A stretch of 64,000 bases of DNA from Alphaproteobacteria bacterium (lineage in GTDB: Bacteria; Pseudomonadota; Alphaproteobacteria; Rhodospirillales; Rhodospirillaceae): NCBI GenBank assembly GCA_030604885.1, contig JAUVUZ010000016.1, positions 1 through 64,000 on the forward strand. The letters run 5' to 3'. The notes beneath the pieces were generated by a model, which was given only the letters and a program-made list of their open reading frames with translations, searched no databases and was not told the origin of the DNA. Made by a program: the position numbers and the translations under genes. This document shows, piece after piece, positions 25,517 through 33,932 of the stretch; the stretch's first letter is position 1, and each line of letters opens with the position of its first letter.

Positions 25517-26676
25517 ACCGCCACGCGCCGCGCCGCCGGGTGATCCGGCGGCAGCAGCATCTCCTCGGCCACCTCCCGCCACGACGGCAGGTCGACGCCG
25601 GGGAAGCGGCCGAAGGCGAGGGCGGTGCGCACCGCGGTGCGCACCGAGTCCGCGTCGCCCGGGGTGTAGCCGAAGCGGCCGGGATAGCCGCCGGTGACCG
25701 CCTCCGGGCAGATCGCGGGCAGGCCCAGCACGCGGTATTGCCCCAGCTTCAGCGAGGTGTCGGCCAAATACGGCTCCACCCCCGGGCCGTAGGGCGCGAT
25801 GCCCGCGTCGGCATGCTGGAGGAAGGCGAGGGTGTCGCCGAACTTCATCTCGCCGTAGAGCTTCACGTTCGGCAGATCGTTCAGCGCCTGGGCGCGCGGG
25901 CCGCCGCCGATGACGTGGAAGGTCGCCTCCGGAAACGCGGGGGCGGCGGCGCGGTAGAATTCCGGATCGAACAGCATGTTCCCCACCGAGACGAGGTTGA
26001 CCCCGCCCGCGAACGGCGAGCCGCGGTCGCGCCGCAGCTCGGTCTTGTCGAACCCCTGGGAGGTGAGGAACACCGGCGAGCCGGGGGGGAACAACTGCCC
26101 CAGCAGCGGCGACTTGACCATGATCTTGTCGAAGCTGCGGGCGTGGCGCAGCGCCAGCTCGCGCACGTAAGGCGCGGGGTTGATGGCGTCGAAGCTGTCG
26201 GAGCAGAGGTAGACGAACATCGCGCGCGGGTTCAGCCGCTTGACGAGGTCGTGGAACAGTTCCGGCCCGCCGGTCTCGAACAGGATCACGTCCGCCTCGC
26301 GGATCCAGTCGGCGAGCACCTCGGGCACGTGGGTGCCGTAGTGGCGGACGTAGGCGTTCATCAGCGGCGCCAGCGGCGATGGCACGCGGCAGGGGTGGAC
26401 CAGGGTGCGCCACAGGTAGGTTTCGACGCCGTTGGCGGTGGTCTCCACCCGGTTGGCGCGGTCGCGCAGCGGCACGCGGTTGTCGCCCTTGATCTCCGAC
26501 AGGCGGCTGAACGCGCAGGAGAAGAAGCGGGTGTGGCCGAGGTTGGCGAGTTCGTCCACGAGGAAGTGGCAGCCCGCCTTGCGTTCGGTGCGGTAGTCGT
26601 GGCGCGCCACCAGGAGGAACGACCGCCGTGCCGCCGGGGCGGCCACCCCGAGATCGATCGCCGCGCTGTCCTCCAT
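25513..26676 (-). CDS. GumK-like glucuronosyltransferase (GT70)
   Basis: A 387-residue glycosyltransferase that matches Xanthomonas GumK along its length: LVARHDYRTERKAGCHFLVDELA, TRFFSCAFSRLSEIKGDNR, NGVETYLWRTLVHP, IREADVILFETG, VNLVSVGNMLFDPEFY, FHVIGGGP, VKLYGEMKF, DTSLKLGQYRVLGLPAICPEAV and RFGYTPGDADSV all have GumK counterparts. GumK adds beta-1,2-glucuronic acid to the mannose of the growing lipid-linked xanthan unit at the inner face of the membrane. The gene is divergent from manC, which makes GDP-mannose for the preceding step. Assignment rests on remembered similarity, not a search. Confidence 0.82.
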   Translation of the reverse strand: MEDSAAIDLGVAAPAARRSFLLVARHDYRTERKAGCHFLVDELANLGHTRFFSCAFSRLSEIKGDNRVPLRDRANRVETTANGVETYLWRTLVHPCRVPSPLAPLMNAYVRHYGTHVPEVLADWIREADVILFETGGPELFHDLVKRLNPRAMFVYLCSDSFDAINPAPYVRELALRHARSFDKIMVKSPLLGQLFPPGSPVFLTSQGFDKTELRRDRGSPFAGGVNLVSVGNMLFDPEFYRAAAPAFPEATFHVIGGGPRAQALNDLPNVKLYGEMKFGDTLAFLQHADAGIAPYGPGVEPYLADTSLKLGQYRVLGLPAICPEAVTGGYPGRFGYTPGDADSVRTAVRTALAFGRFPGVDLPSWREVAEEMLLPPDHPAARRVAV

Positions 26677-26867
26677 TCCTCCGCCTCCTCATCCGCTTCG
26701 CCGCCCCTAAACGTATTGCCGCGACGGGCGGGATCAAGTTTAGGTCAGCAGAATTGCCGCGATGTGGGGGAAAAGCCGGTAATCGCGTGTTTTCTCTCTC
26801 GCACGGACGAATTCCTGCCCTATCTTCAGGACGAACCCACCCCGACAACCGCACGAGGACGCCCGAG
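26677..26867. promoter_or_regulatory. Divergent promoter region of the exopolysaccharide locus
   Basis: 191 bases between the divergent gumK-like gene and manC. It carries an inverted repeat CCTAAAC (26706-26712) and GTTTAGG (26738-26744) with a 25-base spacer, and a direct repeat ATTGCCGCGA at 26715-26724 and 26753-26762. The repeat units are spaced 38 bases apart and interleave with the dyad. This looks like a regulator-binding region for polymer synthesis genes. Confidence 0.6.
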
Positions 26868-28301
26868 ATGGATGCAGTCGCAGCGATGATTCACCCCGTG
26901 ATTCTGTGCGGCGGCACCGGCAGCCGGCTATGGCCGATTTCCCGCGAGATGTATCCGAAGCAGTTCCTGCCGCTGATCGGCGAGCGGACGATGCTGGAGG
27001 AGACGGTTCTGCGCGTCGCCGGAGCCGAGTTCGCCGCGCCGCTGCTGGTGGCCAACGAGGAGCACCGCTTCGTCGTCGCCGAGCAGCTGCGGGTGTGCGG
27101 CGTCGAGGCGGCGGAAATCTTCCTCGAGCCGTTCGGCCGCAACACCGCGCCCGCCGCCTGTCTCGCCGCCCTCACGGTGGCGGCCAAGACCCCCGACGGC
27201 CTGCTGCTGCTGATGCCCTCCGACCACGTGATCGCCGACCGCGAGGCCTTCCTCGCCGCGGTGCGGGCGGCGGCGGGGGCGGCCAAGGGCGGCGCCATCG
27301 TCACCTTCGGCATCACCGCCGACCGGCCGGAAACCGGCTACGGCTACATCCGCGTGGGCGGCCAGCTCGCCGCCGGGGCCGAGGCCTGCCGGGTGCTGGC
27401 GTTCGCCGAGAAGCCCGACCTCCCCACCGCCGAGGGCTACCTCGCCGACGGCGGCTACGTCTGGAACTCCGGCATCTTCCTGTTCCAGGCGAAAACCTTC
27501 CTCGAGGAATTGGAGCGCCTGCAGCCCGAGATTCTCGCCGCCTGCCGCGCCGCCCTCAAGGCGTCGAAGCGCGACCTCGACTTCTGCCGCGTCGACGCCG
27601 CCGCGTTCGCCGAAAGCCCGTCGCTCTCCATCGACTACGCGGTGATGGAACACACCGACCGCGCCGCCGTGGTGCCGGTGAGCATGGGCTGGAACGACGT
27701 GGGCGCATGGTCGGCGCTGTGGGAACTGGGCGAGGCCGACGAAGCGGGCAACGTGACGCGCGGCGACGTGATCCTCGAAGACGCGCGCAACTGCTACGCC
27801 CGCAGCGACGACCGGGTGCTGACCGCGCTGGTGGGGGTGGAGGACCTGGTGGTGGTGGTGACCGACGACGCGGTGTTCGTGAGCCGCCGCGACCGCGCGC
27901 AGGACGTGAAGGCGGTGGTGGAGCGCCTCAAGGCCGAGGGACGGCCGGAGCAGAAGTTCCACTCCACCGTCTACCGCCCGTGGGGCAACTATCGCTGCAT
28001 CGACGCGGGCCAGCGCTTCCAGGTGAAGCAGATCGTCGTCACCCCCGGCTCCAAGCTCAGCCTGCAGCGCCACCACCATCGCGCCGAGCACTGGATCGTG
28101 GTGGAGGGCACCGCGCTCGTCACCTGCGGCGAGAAGAGCTTCCTGCTGCACGAGAACCAGTCCACCTACATCCCGATCGGCTCGGTCCATCGGCTCGAGA
28201 ACCCGGGCAAGATCCCGCTGCGCCTGATCGAGGTGCAGTCGGGCGGCTACCTCGGCGAGGACGACATCGTCCGCCTCGAGGACACCTTCGGCCGCGCCTG
28301 A
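26868..28301 (+). CDS. manC: Mannose-1-phosphate guanylyltransferase / mannose-6-phosphate isomerase
   Basis: A 477-residue bifunctional enzyme (XanB/AlgA/ManC class) supplying GDP-mannose. The N-terminal nucleotidyltransferase has PVILCGGTGSRLWPISREMYPKQFL at residues 8-32, LEPFGRNTAPAACLAAL, LMPSDHVI, FAEKPDLPTAE and WNSGIFLF. The C-terminal cupin isomerase (from about 350) has RPWGNYRCIDAG, FQVKQIVVTPGSKLSLQRHHHRAEHWIVVEGTA (metal-binding histidines) and YIPIGSVHRLENPGK. ATG 26868 aligns with family starts. Mannose is needed by the GumH-like transferase of this locus. Confidence 0.95.
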   Translation: MDAVAAMIHPVILCGGTGSRLWPISREMYPKQFLPLIGERTMLEETVLRVAGAEFAAPLLVANEEHRFVVAEQLRVCGVEAAEIFLEPFGRNTAPAACLAALTVAAKTPDGLLLLMPSDHVIADREAFLAAVRAAAGAAKGGAIVTFGITADRPETGYGYIRVGGQLAAGAEACRVLAFAEKPDLPTAEGYLADGGYVWNSGIFLFQAKTFLEELERLQPEILAACRAALKASKRDLDFCRVDAAAFAESPSLSIDYAVMEHTDRAAVVPVSMGWNDVGAWSALWELGEADEAGNVTRGDVILEDARNCYARSDDRVLTALVGVEDLVVVVTDDAVFVSRRDRAQDVKAVVERLKAEGRPEQKFHSTVYRPWGNYRCIDAGQRFQVKQIVVTPGSKLSLQRHHHRAEHWIVVEGTALVTCGEKSFLLHENQSTYIPIGSVHRLENPGKIPLRLIEVQSGGYLGEDDIVRLEDTFGRA

Positions 28302-28308
28302 GGCGCGG
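28292..28308. terminator. Bidirectional hairpin at the manC / ATPase junction
   Basis: A 7-bp perfect stem (CCGCGCC 28292-28298, GGCGCGG 28302-28308) whose three-base loop is the manC stop codon TGA. It abuts the stop codon of the convergent ATPase gene at 28309. It could end both transcripts, although no T-runs flank it. Confidence 0.5.
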
Positions 28309-29205
28309 TCAGGCGGAGCGGCTGGAAAGGTCGTCGTCGCCCAGGCTGTCGCGCAGGCTGGCGGCGGTGGAGTTGGCGGGCAGGGGGCGGAAGGGGGTCA
28401 ACCCCATCCGCTCGCGGCTCGCCGCCACCTCGTAGACGATCGCGAAGTCGATCGTCCGCGCCTCGTCGGAAAAGCCGTAGACCAGCGCCACGTCGCACAG
28501 CTGGTTGATGAGGCGGGGGATGCCCCGGCTGAAATAGTGGACGGCGGCGCAGGCGTCGTCGTCGAACAGGTCGGGCGGCCCGCCCACCACCGCCAGGCGA
28601 TGGCGGACGTAGGCGGTGGTCTCCTCGGCGGTGAGGGGGTCGAGGTGGCAGTGCACCGCGATCCGCTGCACGAACTGCCGCAGCTCCGGCCGCCGCAGGG
28701 TTTCCACCAGCTCGGGCTGGCCGACCAGGACGATCTGCAGCAGCTGGTCGCGCTCGTTGTTGACGTTCGAGAGCATGCGCAGCTCCTCGAGCGCGTCGGC
28801 GCCGAGGTTCTGCGCCTCGTCGATGATCAGCACGCTGCGCTTGCCCTTGGCGTATTGCTCCACCAGGAAGGCGACGAAGGCGTTGTAGAGCTTGATCTGG
28901 TCGCGTCCGCGGTGGTCCAGCTCGAACGCCATCGACACCCAGCCGAGAAGCTTGCCCAACCCCTTCGAGGAATTGCTGATCACCCCCACCGTCACGTCGG
29001 CGCCGACGCCCTTGAGGAAGCGGCGGATGATCGTGGTCTTGCCGGTGCCCACCTCGCCGGTGATCACCACGAAGCCCGCCTGGGTCATCATCCCATAGTC
29101 GAGCAGGTTGATCGCCATGCGGTGGCGTTTGCTGTCGTAAAGAAAATCGGGGTCGGGGAGCAGCGAGAAGGGCTTGCCGCTCAATCCGTAGAAGTGCTCG
29201 TACAT
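28309..29205 (-). CDS. ExeA-like AAA ATPase of exosortase/polysaccharide loci
   Basis: A 298-residue ATPase starting MYEHFYGLSGKPFSLLPDPDFLYDSKRH, the signature of the PEP-CTERM/XrtA-associated ATPase family (general secretion ATPase ExeA-like). Walker A is ITGEVGTGKTT near residue 48, Walker B LIIDEAQNL near 126, sensor motif VGQPEL, and RGIPRLINQLCDVALVYGF near the end. Its precise role in the export or sorting system is not established; family genes sit almost always beside exosortase EPS genes. It is divergent from the Wza-like gene. Confidence 0.88.
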   Translation of the reverse strand: MYEHFYGLSGKPFSLLPDPDFLYDSKRHRMAINLLDYGMMTQAGFVVITGEVGTGKTTIIRRFLKGVGADVTVGVISNSSKGLGKLLGWVSMAFELDHRGRDQIKLYNAFVAFLVEQYAKGKRSVLIIDEAQNLGADALEELRMLSNVNNERDQLLQIVLVGQPELVETLRRPELRQFVQRIAVHCHLDPLTAEETTAYVRHRLAVVGGPPDLFDDDACAAVHYFSRGIPRLINQLCDVALVYGFSDEARTIDFAIVYEVAASRERMGLTPFRPLPANSTAASLRDSLGDDDLSSRSA

Positions 29206-29479
29206 CCGGAACTCCGTCGGTCGCTCGACTGCAAGGCTTCGGCGCGCCCCTATTACCTACCCACGACCCGGCCCCGGCACAATGCCTGGCGGCCGATTTT
29301 CGTACCGCCATGCGAAAACTGGAGTTTCCGTCATACGAAATGCAGGAAATTTCGTCCCTCGATATTGCAACGGCGAATTTTTCCCGTAGGTTTATGCGAA
29401 GAGCCGGCGCCAGACGGCTTCCTCAGCGCGGCCCGGTCGGCGGCCGCATCGACCATTGCTCGGATCACAGGGGTTTTCC
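29206..29479. promoter_or_regulatory. Divergent control region, ATPase / Wza-like gene
   Basis: 274 bases with no gene. A near-perfect dyad TTTTCGTA (29297-29304)-CCGCCA-TGCGAAAA (29311-29318) is followed by ATACGAA at 29333 and, further on, ATGCGAA at 29394-29400, so the element AT(G/A)CGAA occurs three times. The ribosome-binding site AGGGG for the Wza-like gene lies just before 29480. Confidence 0.5.
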
Positions 29480-30049
29480 ATGAAGACAGTCACGTCTTTT
29501 GCTGCAGCATTGGTGGTCGCGTTGTGTTCCACCGCGGCATCGGCCGTCGAACCCGATTACACCCTCAATCCCGGCGACGTCCTCCAGATCGACGTGTGGA
29601 AGGAAGAGGGGATGAACCTCGAAACCCTGGTGATGCCCGACGGCAGCCTCACCTTCCCGCTCGCCGGCACCCTCAAGGTGCAGGGCCTGACCACCGAGCA
29701 GACCCAGGTGGCGATCAAGGAGCGCCTCAAGCCCTACATCCCCGAGGCGGTGGTGACGGTGGCGGTGCGCCAGGCGCTCGGCAACGTCGTCAACGTGATC
29801 GGCCAGGTGGCGCTGCCGGGCGTGCAGACCCCCGGGCGCCGCGTCACCGTGATGCAGGCCCTCTCGGCCGCGGGCGGCCTCACGCCCTACGCCTCGGAAA
29901 GCCGCATCATCATCCTGCGCCGCTCCGGCGAGCGGCAGGAGGCGATCCCCTTCCCCTACGACCAGGTGATCCGCGGCCGCCAGCTCGACAAGGACATCGT
30001 GCTGCAAACCGGCGACGTGGTGGTGGTGCCGACCGCAAGTCTGTTCTAG
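29480..30049 (+). CDS. Wza-like polysaccharide export protein, exosortase-locus type
   Basis: A 189-residue periplasmic/outer-membrane export protein. A Sec signal peptide (ending SAASA, about residue 23) is followed by the Poly_export domain (YTLNPGDVLQIDVWKEEGMN, LVMPDGSLTFPLAGTLKVQG) and one SLBB domain (VNVIGQVALPGVQTPGRRVTVMQALSAAGGLTPYAS). It is half the length of E. coli Wza, as usual for GumB/EpsA-type proteins of PEP-CTERM loci. The cysteine in the signal region (VALCSTA) does not fit a good lipobox, so it may not be lipidated. ATG 29480 has AGGGG seven bases ahead. Confidence 0.92.
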   Translation: MKTVTSFAAALVVALCSTAASAVEPDYTLNPGDVLQIDVWKEEGMNLETLVMPDGSLTFPLAGTLKVQGLTTEQTQVAIKERLKPYIPEAVVTVAVRQALGNVVNVIGQVALPGVQTPGRRVTVMQALSAAGGLTPYASESRIIILRRSGERQEAIPFPYDQVIRGRQLDKDIVLQTGDVVVVPTASLF

Positions 30050-30087
30050 AGTGCGGGTCGGGATCGGCCCAGAGGGGGAAGGGCTTC

Positions 30088-31263
30088 ATGCGCATGTCTG
30101 CGGTGGCGGTGAAACGCATCGTTGTGGCCGGGGCGGTCGTCCTGTTGGGGGCGGCCTCCGCCCAGGCCGAGAATCTCACGGTCCGGACCGAGGGGTCCGG
30201 CCGCTTCGAATACGATGACAACCCGCTGCTGCGCGCCGACGACGCCAGCGCGATCACCGGCTTCATCGCCACGCCGCGCCTCACCCTGCTGGAGGAGACC
30301 GACGTCTCGCGGATCGAGCTGGGCGGGCAGGTCGAGGTCAACCGCTACGACGACACCGACTTCAACTCCGAGGACTACTACGTCAATTTCCTCGCCCGCC
30401 GCCAGTTCCGCACCGGCCTCGCGTGGGTGAAGGCGGACATGAGCTACGACACCACCCGCACCTCCGAGGTGGCGGAATCCGGGCTTTCGATCGCGGGCGT
30501 GCGCAACACCCGCTTCACCGTGGCGCCGCACTACCAGGCCGACATCACCCAGCTCGACCAGCTGATCTTCGACGCCTCGATGGTGGTGTCGCGCTACGAC
30601 GACCTCGACAACTACACCAACTACCGCACCTTCACCTTCAAGCCCACCTGGCAGCGCTCGGTCACCGAGACCCAGGCGGCGCTGTTCGCGGTGGAGGGGG
30701 TGCATTACGAGACCACCTCCGGCTCCGGCGTCACCACCGACACCCTGATCCCGCAGGTGGGCTGGACCGCCCAGCTCTCGCCGCGCTGGAAGGTCAACGG
30801 CTCGGTCGGCCTGCAGTATTCGACGACCGAATACGACCAGCAGTTCCCCGGCCGCGAGGACGGTTCGGAGACGACCTATTACTTCGATGCCGCGATCAAC
30901 TACGACGACCTCAACGACCATGTCGTCTTCCAGACCAGCCGCCGCCCGTCGTCGCTGGCCTCGGGAAACCAGGCGCAGACCACCCAGTTCAAGCTCACCG
31001 GCACCCATAACGTCAGCCAGCGGCTCGACTTGAAATTGGGCCTCACCTACCAATTTTCCGACAGGTCGGGTTCAAATTCCTCCGGCAACAACGATATCAC
31101 CTTTATCGAGGCCGCGCCGCAGTTGGTCTATCGTCTGACGGAGAAGCTCAACCTCAACCTGATGTACCGGCATCGCGAGCGTGAAATCGGCTCCGCCGAC
31201 GCGACCTCCGATGCCGTGATGGTGACGCTTACCTTCAGGCCGGACGAGTTCCGGGTCGACTGA
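30088..31263 (+). CDS. Outer-membrane beta-barrel protein of the polysaccharide locus
   Basis: A 391-residue protein with a Sec signal peptide (SAQA, about residue 27). The rest is alternating polar/hydrophobic strands rich in Tyr, Thr and Asp, ending in an aromatic-poor but strand-like segment (AVMVTLTFRPDEFRVD). This is the pattern of the putative outer-membrane barrel found after the export protein in exosortase EPS loci (TIGR03016-like). It may be a secretion pore or an anchoring barrel like BcsC/PgaA barrels; no TPR part is present. It lies 38 bases after the Wza-like gene, with GAGGGGGAAGGG before the start. Confidence 0.8.
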   Translation: MRMSAVAVKRIVVAGAVVLLGAASAQAENLTVRTEGSGRFEYDDNPLLRADDASAITGFIATPRLTLLEETDVSRIELGGQVEVNRYDDTDFNSEDYYVNFLARRQFRTGLAWVKADMSYDTTRTSEVAESGLSIAGVRNTRFTVAPHYQADITQLDQLIFDASMVVSRYDDLDNYTNYRTFTFKPTWQRSVTETQAALFAVEGVHYETTSGSGVTTDTLIPQVGWTAQLSPRWKVNGSVGLQYSTTEYDQQFPGREDGSETTYYFDAAINYDDLNDHVVFQTSRRPSSLASGNQAQTTQFKLTGTHNVSQRLDLKLGLTYQFSDRSGSNSSGNNDITFIEAAPQLVYRLTEKLNLNLMYRHREREIGSADATSDAVMVTLTFRPDEFRVD

Positions 31264-31309
31264 CGCGCGCGAAGCCTCCGTCGGAAGCCAGATCCAACGG
31301 GGCGTCGCA

Positions 31310-33076
31310 ATGGATTGTTCGATCTACGACTATCTCGCCATCGTGCTCCGGCGCAAGAAGGCGTTCTTCGTCACGTTCGCCATCGTCTTCGCGCTGGCGG
31401 CGGCGGGTGCGCTCAACTGGTCGAAGTACCGCTCGACCGCCACCATCCAGGTGGTACCGTCGGACATTCCCGAGGGCATGACCATCCCGGTGGGGATGAA
31501 CGCGGCGGATTTGATGCAGGCGCTGGTGGACCAGCGCATCACCCAGATTCAGCAGATCGTCACCTCGACCTCCAGCCTGGTCGAGATCATCACCAAGTTC
31601 GACCTCTATCCCGGCATCCGCCAGCGCACGCCGATCTCGGAGATCGCCGAGGGGATGTCGAACAAGGTCCGCCTCGAGATGCTGGGCGCCGATCTCTCCA
31701 ACCCGGCGGCGTCGCAGAAGCTGCGCGCCTCGCAGATGGGGGCGAGCGCCTTCACCATCAGTTTCGACTATTCGGAGCCGCTCAAGACCCAGCAGGTCAC
31801 CAACGAGCTGGTGTCGCGCTTCCTCGACGAGGACCTGAAGCAGCGCCGCGCCCAGGTGCGCGAGACCCAGGCGTTCGTCGACGCGCAGATCGCCGATCTC
31901 GAAAAGTCGATGCTCGATCAGGAGCGGCGGATCGCCGAATTCCGCGAGAAGCGCCCGGACAGCCGCCCCGAATCCCTCGCCTTCAATCGCCAGATGGCGG
32001 CCACCACCGCGCTCAACCTGCAGAACCTGCAGGCGCAGCTCGGCTCGGTGGAGCGCAACCGCGCCGATCTGCGCGGCCAGCTCGCCTCCGTCGAACCCTA
32101 CACCCGGGTGATCGAGGAAGGCCAGCTGATGACCACGCCCGCCACCCAGCTCAAGGTGTTGCAGGCCAAGCTCGCGGCGATCTCGGGGCAGTACGGCCCG
32201 CGCCACCCCGACGTGGTCAAGCTCAGCGCTCAGATCGAGGCCCTCAAGGCCGAGACCTCGGGCGACGGGCAGACCGCCGAGATCGAGAAGCAGCTCGCCG
32301 ACGCCCGCGGCGAACTCGCCCGGGTGGAGAAGGTCTACGGCGCCGACCACCCGGACGTGCGCCAGCTTCAGCAGCGCATCCAGGCGCTGGAGGCGCGGCA
32401 TTCCGCCGCCAGCCGCGCCGGGGCCGCGCGCCGCGGCGTCAAGGAAGACGCCGACAACCCCGCCTACCTGATGCTGGTGGCGCAGATCAACGGCCTCGAC
32501 GAGCAGTCCCGCTCGTTGCAGCGGCAGTTGGTGGACATGCAGCGCCAGCACGAGCAGTACGAGGCGGCGGTGGCGGCCGCGCCCGCGATCGAGCAGGAGC
32601 TCGCCGCGCTCGCCCGCGACTACGACAACTCCCAGGCGCGCTATCGCGAACTCAAGACCAAGAAGCAGATCGCCGACATGACGGTGCAGATGGAGCAGTC
32701 GCGCAAGGCGCAGCGCCTCACCGTCATCAACCCGCCGGAGGTGCCGACGCAGACCCGACCGGCGCGCAAGCTGCTGCTGGTGGGCGGCTTCCTGTTCGCG
32801 GGCCTGTGCGGCTTCGCCGCGATCGTCGTCACCGAGGTGCTGAGCCGCCGCATCCACGGCGCCGGGCACCTGGCGGCGATCACCGGCCTTTCGCCGCTGG
32901 TGATCATCCCCCACATCACCACCCGGGCGGAACGCCGGGCGCGGCGCAACCGTTGGCTGGTGGCCTTCGGCGGCGCGTTCGCCGCGGCGGGCGCGGCGGT
33001 GCTGGTGTTCGACCGGATGGTGATGCCGCTCGACCTGGCGTGGACGCTCTTCACCTTGAAGCTCGGTATCAACTGA
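31310..33076 (+). CDS. Wzc/GumC-like chain-length determinant
   Basis: A 588-residue polysaccharide co-polymerase. The N-terminal Wzz domain begins YDYLAIVLRRKKAFFVTFAIVFALAAAGAL (first membrane helix about 17-38). A large periplasmic region of coiled-coil character runs from about 150 to 480, containing the GNVR-like end (YRELKTKKQIADMTVQMEQSRKAQRLTVINPPEVPTQ, in part). Two more hydrophobic segments close the protein. It lacks a kinase domain; the kinase is the next gene. Such proteins control polymer length and bridge to the outer-membrane exporter. ATG 31310 follows AACGGGG. Confidence 0.92.
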   Translation: MDCSIYDYLAIVLRRKKAFFVTFAIVFALAAAGALNWSKYRSTATIQVVPSDIPEGMTIPVGMNAADLMQALVDQRITQIQQIVTSTSSLVEIITKFDLYPGIRQRTPISEIAEGMSNKVRLEMLGADLSNPAASQKLRASQMGASAFTISFDYSEPLKTQQVTNELVSRFLDEDLKQRRAQVRETQAFVDAQIADLEKSMLDQERRIAEFREKRPDSRPESLAFNRQMAATTALNLQNLQAQLGSVERNRADLRGQLASVEPYTRVIEEGQLMTTPATQLKVLQAKLAAISGQYGPRHPDVVKLSAQIEALKAETSGDGQTAEIEKQLADARGELARVEKVYGADHPDVRQLQQRIQALEARHSAASRAGAARRGVKEDADNPAYLMLVAQINGLDEQSRSLQRQLVDMQRQHEQYEAAVAAAPAIEQELAALARDYDNSQARYRELKTKKQIADMTVQMEQSRKAQRLTVINPPEVPTQTRPARKLLLVGGFLFAGLCGFAAIVVTEVLSRRIHGAGHLAAITGLSPLVIIPHITTRAERRARRNRWLVAFGGAFAAAGAAVLVFDRMVMPLDLAWTLFTLKLGIN

Positions 33077-33092
33077 CCCTGACGGGAGTCCG

Positions 33093-33890
33093 ATGGACAA
33101 GCTCGAAAAAGCCCTGCAGAAGGCGCGGATCGACCGCGAACGCGCGCTGGCCGAGGTGGCCACCGCCACGGTTCTGCCGCTGGAGGCGCCGCCTGCCGCG
33201 CCGCCGCCCGAGCCGGAGCGCACCGCGACCCAGCCGCTCTCGCCCGCCGAGCTGGAGCGCCACCGCGTGGTGGTGCGCCCGGGCCGGGGCGAAACCGTCG
33301 ACCTCTTCCGCATGCTGCGCACCAAGGTGATGCAGCAGATGCAGGGGGCGGGGTTGCGCACCCTCGCGATCACCAGCCCGCAGTACGGCGACGGCAAGAC
33401 CACCATCGCCATCAACCTCGCCATGAGCCTGGCGCTCGACGTCAAGCAGACGGTGCTGCTGGTGGACACCGACATGCGCAAGCCGTCGGTCCACGAGTTC
33501 CTCGGCATGAAGCCCGAGTGCGGGCTGGACGACTACCTGCTGCGCGACGTGCCGATCGCCAAATGCCTGGTGAAGCCCAACATCGAGCGCCTCGTGGTGC
33601 TGCCGGTGGCGCACTCGCTCCAGGATTCCTCCGAACTCCTCGGCACCCCGAAAATGGCGAAGCTCGCCGCCGAGCTGAAGACCCGCTATCCCGACCGCAT
33701 CGTCATCTACGACATGCCGCCGCTCCTGACCCAGGACGACACCCTGGCCTTCCTTCCGCTGGTGGACGGGGTGCTGCTGGTGGTGCGCGACGGCGTCTCG
33801 CCGATCGCCGACGTGCGCGCCTGCGCCGAAAGCCTGGCGGGGCGCAACTTCCTGGGCACGATTCTCAACGATTCGCGGTTTTCCGCCTGA
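33093..33890 (+). CDS. CpsD/CapB-like tyrosine-kinase-family ATPase
   Basis: A 265-residue BY-kinase-type P-loop protein, the cytoplasmic partner of the chain-length protein 16 bases upstream. Walker A is a variant, SPQYGDGKTT (residues 95-104); Walker A' is VLLVDTDMRKP (about 119-129); Walker B lies in RIVIYDMPPLL. The start MDKLEKALQKAR is typical of exosortase-locus kinases. The C-terminus (ILNDSRFSA) has no tyrosine cluster, which normal BY-kinases use for autophosphorylation, so it may act as an ATPase switch rather than a self-phosphorylating kinase. Confidence 0.88.
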   Translation: MDKLEKALQKARIDRERALAEVATATVLPLEAPPAAPPPEPERTATQPLSPAELERHRVVVRPGRGETVDLFRMLRTKVMQQMQGAGLRTLAITSPQYGDGKTTIAINLAMSLALDVKQTVLLVDTDMRKPSVHEFLGMKPECGLDDYLLRDVPIAKCLVKPNIERLVVLPVAHSLQDSSELLGTPKMAKLAAELKTRYPDRIVIYDMPPLLTQDDTLAFLPLVDGVLLVVRDGVSPIADVRACAESLAGRNFLGTILNDSRFSA

Positions 33891-33932
33891 ATCCGCGGAA
33901 GGCCGAGCGATTCTCAGCGAAAGGACGTCCCC

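Noticed and set aside
28537-30087. Plus-strand open frame extending the outer-membrane barrel gene upstream through the ATPase and Wza-like genes.
   Set aside because: The signal peptide and ribosome-binding site at 30088 define the start; upstream residues are out-of-frame readings of two real genes.
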